Positions 58,225-64,000 of a stretch of DNA of 64,000 bases are shown here, in pieces (within the stretch, counting starts at the first letter, position 1; every line of letters begins with the position of its first letter). Origin of the DNA: Eleginops maclovinus (taxonomy: Eukaryota > Chordata > Actinopteri > Perciformes > Eleginopidae); contig NC_086357.1 in NCBI RefSeq assembly GCF_036324505.1, positions 25,758,293-25,822,292 on the forward strand, read 5' to 3'. The notes beneath the pieces are model-generated. The model was not told where the DNA came from and did no database searches. It was given only the letters and a program-made list of their open reading frames with translations. The position numbers were made by a program, and so were the translations under genes.

Positions 58225-59090
58225 AGCATAATGTGTTGTCTGTAACAGAAAGGGGAGTGTGGCTCTGATAGGTTAGATAATAGTGGCATTACAACTGTTA
58301 TCAACATCCTCTACTATGTTTATATGGGAGATAAGGAGATGATCAAATGGAACTAATGATATGGGATTGTTTTTAAATCAACATATTCAGTTTTTTGGGT
58401 TATTGTTTTGTTTCTATTTTTTGTTTACCTGTATTTGTGAATAAAGAGAGAAAAATTCAGATTTCCGAGCACTACCTTCCATTTCTGATAGATGAGGTGC
58501 AGAGGCATCACTCAGGACGAACAGCAGTTTAAAAGCGACAGAGAGAAACTACATTTAGGATGTATCACCCCAGATGTCAGTGTAATGTGTTTCAGTTAGC
58601 ACCATCGGTCTGAAGATGCTAATAATTTACTGTAACACATGTGGCTGTAAGCTTGGATCTTTATCTATTGGACTTTTTTTTAGATGAGGCTTATTTGCAT
58701 AGAAAAGGAGTCAATTCTGCACCCAATGTCTGCGTAACGTAAAATTCAAGTAGTGGCACAAAGAGGCCATTTACCTGGCAGTGCATTTGATGCTTTTCAG
58801 GAGATTTTCACGTTTCTTTTTGTCTTAACCCCCCTGTGTGCAATGTGAAAGGTGTCATCCACCTGAAGCTCACACAGCAGCTCTTCTTCAGACTCTTTCA
58901 CATATCTTAACTGTACTGTTTCGGTTCAGTTTTCTCTTTAGTGTTGAGGTACTTTTTACAGCACAAAGCTTGGTGAGATTCCAGCACCAACGATATCGAG
59001 TTCACAGTTACAGTTAAAGCTGTTTCTGAATTGTAGCACAGGCTTACATTTTAAAAAACACTATGAACTCTTAAGTTATTTAGATCTAAG

Positions 59091-59385
59091 GCTGCGGCTG
59101 TGAGGAAGAGCAGTCCCCTTTCCATCTGAAGGTTGTGGGTTTGATCCCAGCCCTTGCAGAAAAACATGTTGGTGTATCCTTGGGCAAGATATTTAACCCC
59201 AAGTTGCTCCTTATGGCCAACGGTGTGTGAATTTTATGTATGAATGTTAGTTACTTGAGCAAATGGCACATTGCTCTGTAAGAATGAGGTGTGAATGGGT
59301 GAACGATGAGTTGTAGCATTTGAGGCACTTTGAGGGGTCGTACGGACTGGTTGAAGCACTATATAAGTACAGTCCGTTTACCATT
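59091..59385 (+). mobile_element. tRNA-derived SINE, second family
   Basis: Contains GGTTGTGGGTTTGATCCCAG (B-box GGTTTGATCCC), TATCCTTGGGCAAGATATTTAACCCC-like sequence (59177-59202) and a tail with GAAGCACTATATAAGTACAG and TCCGTTTACCATTTA, a common teleost SINE layout. Different from the SINE at 34352. Confidence 0.65.
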
Positions 59386-60539
59386 TATCACATCTGTCAG
59401 TATTTGTTTTAAACTAAAATAACAAAAAAACAAGTGAGCTATTAAGACTTTTGAAATAATCAAACAAATACTCATAAATCATTCGTATAAGTCTACGTTA
59501 AACATAGTTCAATGGTGTCTTTCTTGCTTTTTATGTCCTGTTTTTCTTTTGTAATGTTTTATATTCTTGTTAAATTGTTCACTTTACAATATCAAACACC
59601 TATTTTGGATCTATTTTTGCAAGAATATTATGCTTGCCTGTTATTTATTGGATGTATTTATCTAAACCCCATCTCACTCAATAGGCTTTTTATATCTGCT
59701 GGCAACTGTTCCCTAACAAGCTTGTTATAAACTTTTTGAAAACAGTAGTGAATGCTGCAAGAGCAGGAAATCAATCCCCATCAACTTGTATTTAAATTCC
59801 TTTTTTCCCCTGATTCTCTTTATCCTCAGACCACAGAAGTTTGTTTTGCAGCGGGGTGTTTTGCTCTGCGCTGGTATGTATCCCTGTGACCCGCTGCATA
59901 GACTCACTATTGTTGATGAACTGTGGTCCGGCTCACGCTGCATACCAGATATCGTCCACAACCTATCTCAGAATGCTGCACCTCCTGGTAATCTTGGCAA
60001 ACCCTTGATCTGTGCAAACAGTGGTCTGCTATGTTATCACTGCAGAATCAATAGTCCCACAAAGGAGTGTATTACATTGTTTACTTATAATGGTGTGAAA
60101 CAGCCCGGGAAAACAACACTGGCTGTTTTACTCTGGACTGAACAGAATCACTAACCACTCATAAAGTTGTGAAAGGCGTCCACTTTGAGAATGCAAGAGT
60201 TTTTCTTAGTTTGTGATAAAGCAAAATCTGGTTTATTTTGTCAAATCTGACCTTGCACTGCTCAAATCCTGACATACATTACTAAAACTTTCTATTTTCT
60301 CTAATAAAAAGGAAATTTAACAGTATTTTGACAATTTGATATCATTATGGCAGCCATGGGGACAGATGGCCCTTTTATATATTTGATCAAACATGTTGCT
60401 GTCTGTGGCTACAAAAAGCGCTAAAGCACTTCCTGTGAGTCAGAGGATTTGTAGGCCCCTGTTATATCCATGTAAGTTCATGAAGTGATTAATGAACGTG
60501 ATTAATAAAGTGTCAGGGTACCCCCCTGGCATTTAACAG

Positions 60540-60980
60540 CAAAATGTCCCTCAAAGAGACAAGTACAAATCCATAAGAGACTAAAAGTGGCTACGAATCC
60601 AACACCTATAACGAGACGTAAAAATACCAAAAAGGGACACAAAGAGACACTAAGTCACTGATTAAATTATTAACTTGATGTCTTAGTTTTGTCCAGTTTA
60701 TCATAGTAAAACTTCACAACAACAAATCTGTACTTGCATCATCCAACACCCCACAAATATCAGAATCAGAATCCCTTTATTCATCCCACAGTGGGGACAT
60801 TTTCATTTGTTACAGCAAAACGAGCCAAAGACAGCTTAATGTTACACCAAGATACAAAAATATATACAACAAGTACACAAACACAAGATTAAGGGGCACA
60901 AAATGACTACAACATTACTTATAAGAGACATGAAGTGACCACAACATGGCACAAAACATCAACAAAGAGGCTAAAAAACT
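60540..60980 (+). repeat. Degenerate ACAAAGAGAC tract with a LINE-tail insertion
   Basis: AAGAGACAAGTAC, GGGACACAAAGAGACAC and GACTACAAC words of the family at 31260-31660. Within it, 60758-60840 reads on the minus strand as CCCACTGTGGGATGAATAAA, then GGGATTCTGATTCTGATA, a retroelement 3' tail. Confidence 0.5.
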
Positions 60981-61959
60981 ATAAATCCTGAGTGTTTTGC
61001 TCTAATATATAGGAGAGGTTGTGCTGCCTTTTGTTTGTCTGTGCCCGGGGGCTCACTGTCTAATAACCACCCATGTTTGGCTTACAAAAAAAGCTGTTAA
61101 ATTTTGTACAAGATATACCGGTATATTCAGTGACTGCTGTGTTTTTAACAACTGTCGAAAGAGTCACACAACACATTGAAGTATTTATGTGGAAATGTAC
61201 TGTGCAGTGCAGTTGTGTATTTGCTTGACTTCCCTCACAGGGCTGAGGGAATGAAGGCCGACAACTTTGTTTATATGATGTGGGAGTTCATGGCTTTGCA
61301 CTGTGAGCTGACAGGAGACTTGTTAACACTTGCTGGGCATTGATTCAGCTGATCATATCACAGTTTTATACGAAACACTCTTTGCCTAGTAACACAATTG
61401 TTCTTGGACATTTGACGTGACTCTTCAGAAATCCTCCCTTTACTCCCAGCAATAACACCGTTAGGCTACTGTCTATGTCATTACCTATGTTTATGGCAAA
61501 AGAATGGCATATCTATGATTAGTATTTAGCAGTATTTTATTGGTGTGCTTATGTAATGCACAAATGAAATGTTATATGAAACACTGCTTTCTATTACTCA
61601 TGTTGGTGTTGCAGCAAACTCATATCACTTCACTTCCCAGCACACAGTCATCATTTTTTTGACTCATCACCGAGTGACTCTGAGTACACTTCAACTAAAT
61701 ATGGACTACTTAGCAGAACAAATGCAACAAAAAAGTATTCTGTTCCACAAACTTTCACCATATCAGTGGTTAGTCCAGCTAGAATATGCAACTAGACATT
61801 CCTGTGAGTGTGTACAAAATTAAATAATAAACAATACACCTCCTAATTTTAGCCCTTGGCCTCAACAGACCCAAGCGACAACTATGGCATGCACACATAC
61901 AGGGAAACCCCCAAATGTCAAAAACTCATTACAAATGTCCTATTTTATTTAATATTTTG

Positions 61960-62900
61960 CTAAAAGTTAACATTTTAAAAGGCTAGTTGGCTCAGAACAA
62001 TTCAAAACAGTTAAAAGTAAATGGTTTAAATGTAATTGGTTATCAGTAGAGAAAGCTAGCTAAAAGTTACCTACTGAAATAGATGAGTTAAAAGCTAAAG
62101 GTAACTGATAAACTGTGTAAATAGCTTGTTACAGTGAGCTAAAATAAACAGTTGGAGCTAGTCAGTAAGTCAAATATTTTAAATCGTAAGCTTAAATAGT
62201 ATAATGGATAACTAAAACTAAGGCCTTAACGGTTGAAAAACGCTAGTTAGCTCAAGATATGGACGGTTAAACTAGTTAACTGAAGGTATGGATACGTTAG
62301 TAAGCTAAATGTGATGGGTTAACAGTTGAAATAGTTATCTAAAAGGTTTAGGCTAGGTAAAAGCTAAAGTTAACTAGTTAGCTAAAAGTAAGTCAGTTAG
62401 CGTAAAGTAAACAGTTACGCTAGTAAGATGAAGTTTTGGATTTGAAATTGTTAGCTTAAGTAGGCTAATGGTTGATATAGCGAGTTAGCTAAAAGTAAAC
62501 AGTCAGGCTAGTTAACTTAGGGTGACCAGATTTGAGGTGGCGAAAAAGAGGACACTTGCGATTGTTGGGGGGGAAGTCTAAGCACAGTAGACTTCTGTGC
62601 AAAGCGCCATTCAATTTAAGTACACGCTTAATGGTCCCATGAAAAACTGTGAAAACCGGACGTTTTCATGAATTTATAAAACCCCCCCGGACGCTCCGGA
62701 CAGGACATAAAAAGAGGACATGTCCGGGCAAAAGAGGACGTCTGGTCACCCTAGTTAACCAAGGTAAAAGATTTGAAAACTTTAGCTTTGGTAGCTGAAT
62801 AGAAAATGGTTAAAATAGGTTAGCTGTCTAAAAGTAATGGGAAAACAGTTATAAACAATTAGCTGTTAGATCATTTGAATTGATTGAGTTAAAATAGTTA
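61960..62900. repeat. Degenerate array of GTTAGCTAAAAGTAA-like units
   Basis: Irregular repetition of TTAGCTAAAAGTAA, AACAGTTA and CTAGTTAAC words over about 900 bases, interrupted by the MITE at 62518-62753. Non-coding. Confidence 0.6.
62518..62753. mobile_element. MITE, 236 bp, with TAGGGTGACCAGA termini
   Basis: Starts TAGGGTGACCAGA and ends TCTGGTCACCCTA, a 13-bp perfect inverted repeat. AGTTAAC lies next to both ends, but this word also occurs in the host array, so the target duplication is uncertain. Superfamily not assigned. Confidence 0.8.
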
Positions 62901-63299
62901 GGTAGTAGGCTCATGGATATAGATGTAATTGTTAAAGTTACAACATCAAGAGAGAAGTAGGTGTAAACAGTAGTAAGCAAAAGTAGGCAGAACCTCTTGA
63001 AACCCTCTGCTGCAGATGAAATAATGAACATTATCACCTTTAATATAGTCAATATTGTAACACATTAATGTGGGAAAAGATAGGTGGCACACATGTCATG
63101 AGAAGTAATAGTTAGATTCAGTTTATGACTCTTTTAAAGACAAATGAACATACAGTATGTAGGTAGAGTTCACATTTCAGACTATTAGACACTATATGAC
63201 GCAACGATGGTATTACTGGTAAGTCGCCACGAGACCGGGCACTGCAGTGGTGATTGTTTCCATGGCACCAGCATCATTTAAAACGTCTGTGCCGACTGT

Positions 63300-63608
63300 T
63301 GGACGTTTTCTGTCGGCCTCACAGTCTCTGTAGCCCCCTCCCCCTTCAGTTCTCTCTTACGCAAAAAGCGGAGGAAGATTTTGATTTGCTGGCCCCAGCC
63401 CTCCCTCTTCAGGGGGGTAACTTATTACGGGAGTTAGCGGGCGGAGTCGGTTTCCCCGAGAGATAAATTGTGTGTGGGGGTATTATTGGAAGAGCCGGCT
63501 ACGAGTCTGTCCTTTCGCATTTCCTGTGGGGCGACTGTTCACACTCGGAGCTCGGAGAAGAAAAAAACCGGTGAAATAACCGAAGAAAATAACGGGGAGT
63601 TTTTGAAC
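63300..63608 (+). promoter_or_regulatory. atp1b1: Putative promoter and 5' UTR of atp1b1
   Basis: GC-richer than the preceding kilobases, with a GC-box GGGCGG at 63439-63444 and pyrimidine-rich stretches at 63340-63360. No convincing TATA box. The UTR start is not determined. Confidence 0.4.
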
Positions 63609-63702
63609 ATGTCGGCTAACAAGGACAGCGACGGCGGTTGGAAGTCATTTGTGTGGAATTCCGAGAAAAGGGAGATTCTGGGGCGAACAGGGATCAGTTG
63701 GC
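63609..63702 (+). CDS. atp1b1: Na+/K+-ATPase beta-1 subunit, first coding exon (gene continues beyond the window)
   Basis: Type II membrane glycoprotein needed for folding and membrane delivery of the sodium pump alpha subunit. ATG at 63609 opens 31 codons, with [20 protein letters not shown] matching the cytoplasmic N-terminus of beta-1 subunits ([20 protein letters not shown] in mammals). The exon ends one base after the SW codons at a GTAAGT donor (63703-63708), so the next exon supplies the rest of a codon beginning with C before the transmembrane helix. Teleosts have two beta-1 paralogues; which one this is cannot be told from one exon. Beta-2 and beta-3 starts differ. The last 300 bases of the window are intron 1. 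Confidence 0.88.
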
Positions 63703-64000
63703 GTAAGTATTCAATCCTTTTATTTCACTGAATTTACAGCTCAAAATGTGACATAAACCAACAGGTTCCCGCCTCAACGGAGTGAGAACAGTTTTATTTT
63801 CTGTTCTCCATTTCCTGCCTGCAGACACACAGCACCTGTTAGATCTGACATGCTGCTGCTGCTGCTGCGTCGTGACTTCGCCTTTTCAATGGAGTCTGTG
63901 TTAGAAGTTGTCAAATCTCAATTTACAGAAACAGAATGAGTACGCCCCTTAAAGACACGCTACAGGTCGACTAGTGTTTCAAACATACACATATTTGGAA

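Larger units (their letters stand above)
47525..63300. other. Gene-free stretch between dpt and atp1b1
   Basis: No exon of a recognisable family on either strand. Holds the mobile elements and arrays listed separately. The segment 47960-48360, with CCAATGGGTGGCGTCACAGT near its end, resembles a common teleost repeat but was not delimited. Being upstream of both divergent genes, the stretch could hold their regulatory elements. Confidence 0.6.

Overview
The window is vertebrate nuclear DNA, almost certainly from a ray-finned (teleost) fish. It has spliced genes with GT-AG introns, long (GT)n/(CA)n microsatellites, tRNA-derived SINEs with teleost-style tails and several fish-type DNA transposons and LTR relics. 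The species cannot be named from the sequence. All gene calls come from reading the translated exons by eye against known protein families; no database search was run.

Layout. (1) 1-13.1 kb, plus strand: the 3' two thirds of tp63. Ten coding exons at 4001-11585 cover most of the DNA-binding domain, the tetramerisation domain, the SAM domain and the inhibitory C-terminus; the 5' exons and both promoters lie to the left of the window. Intron 10 (between the QKQ-coding exon and the TSMPSQQ-coding exon) holds a candidate gamma-isoform terminal exon. (2) 13.9-19.8 kb, minus strand: a complete zbtb11 (ten coding exons, 1173 codons). It is convergent with tp63, and a GC-richer promoter lies at about 19.8-20.05 kb. 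(3) 20.5-23.7 kb: a roughly 3.2-kb DNA transposon with terminal inverted repeats, arrays of a TCTGACGGTGTTGAC-like motif near both ends and a decayed transposase-like gene. That gene has one nonsense codon and a 469-bp LTR-like insertion. This is the most unusual object in the window. (4) 23.7-42.3 kb: no gene recognised; MITE copies, minisatellite-like ACAAAGAGACAC tracts, an interstitial telomeric repeat joined to a SINE, and AT-rich DNA. (5) 42.3-47.5 kb, minus strand: a complete dermatopontin gene (dpt, four coding exons, 191 codons). (6) 47.5-63.3 kb: no gene recognised; a solo LTR, MITEs, a hAT-like element, SINE and degenerate arrays. (7) 63.6 kb to the end, plus strand: first coding exon of a Na+/K+-ATPase beta-1 subunit gene (atp1b1), running out of the window in intron 1.

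The genes do not form a functional pathway: tp63 and zbtb11 are transcription regulators, dpt is an extracellular-matrix protein and atp1b1 a membrane pump subunit. The value of the layout is synteny: dpt and atp1b1 are head-to-head neighbours, as their human orthologues are on 1q24, while tp63 and zbtb11 are both on human chromosome 3q but far apart there.
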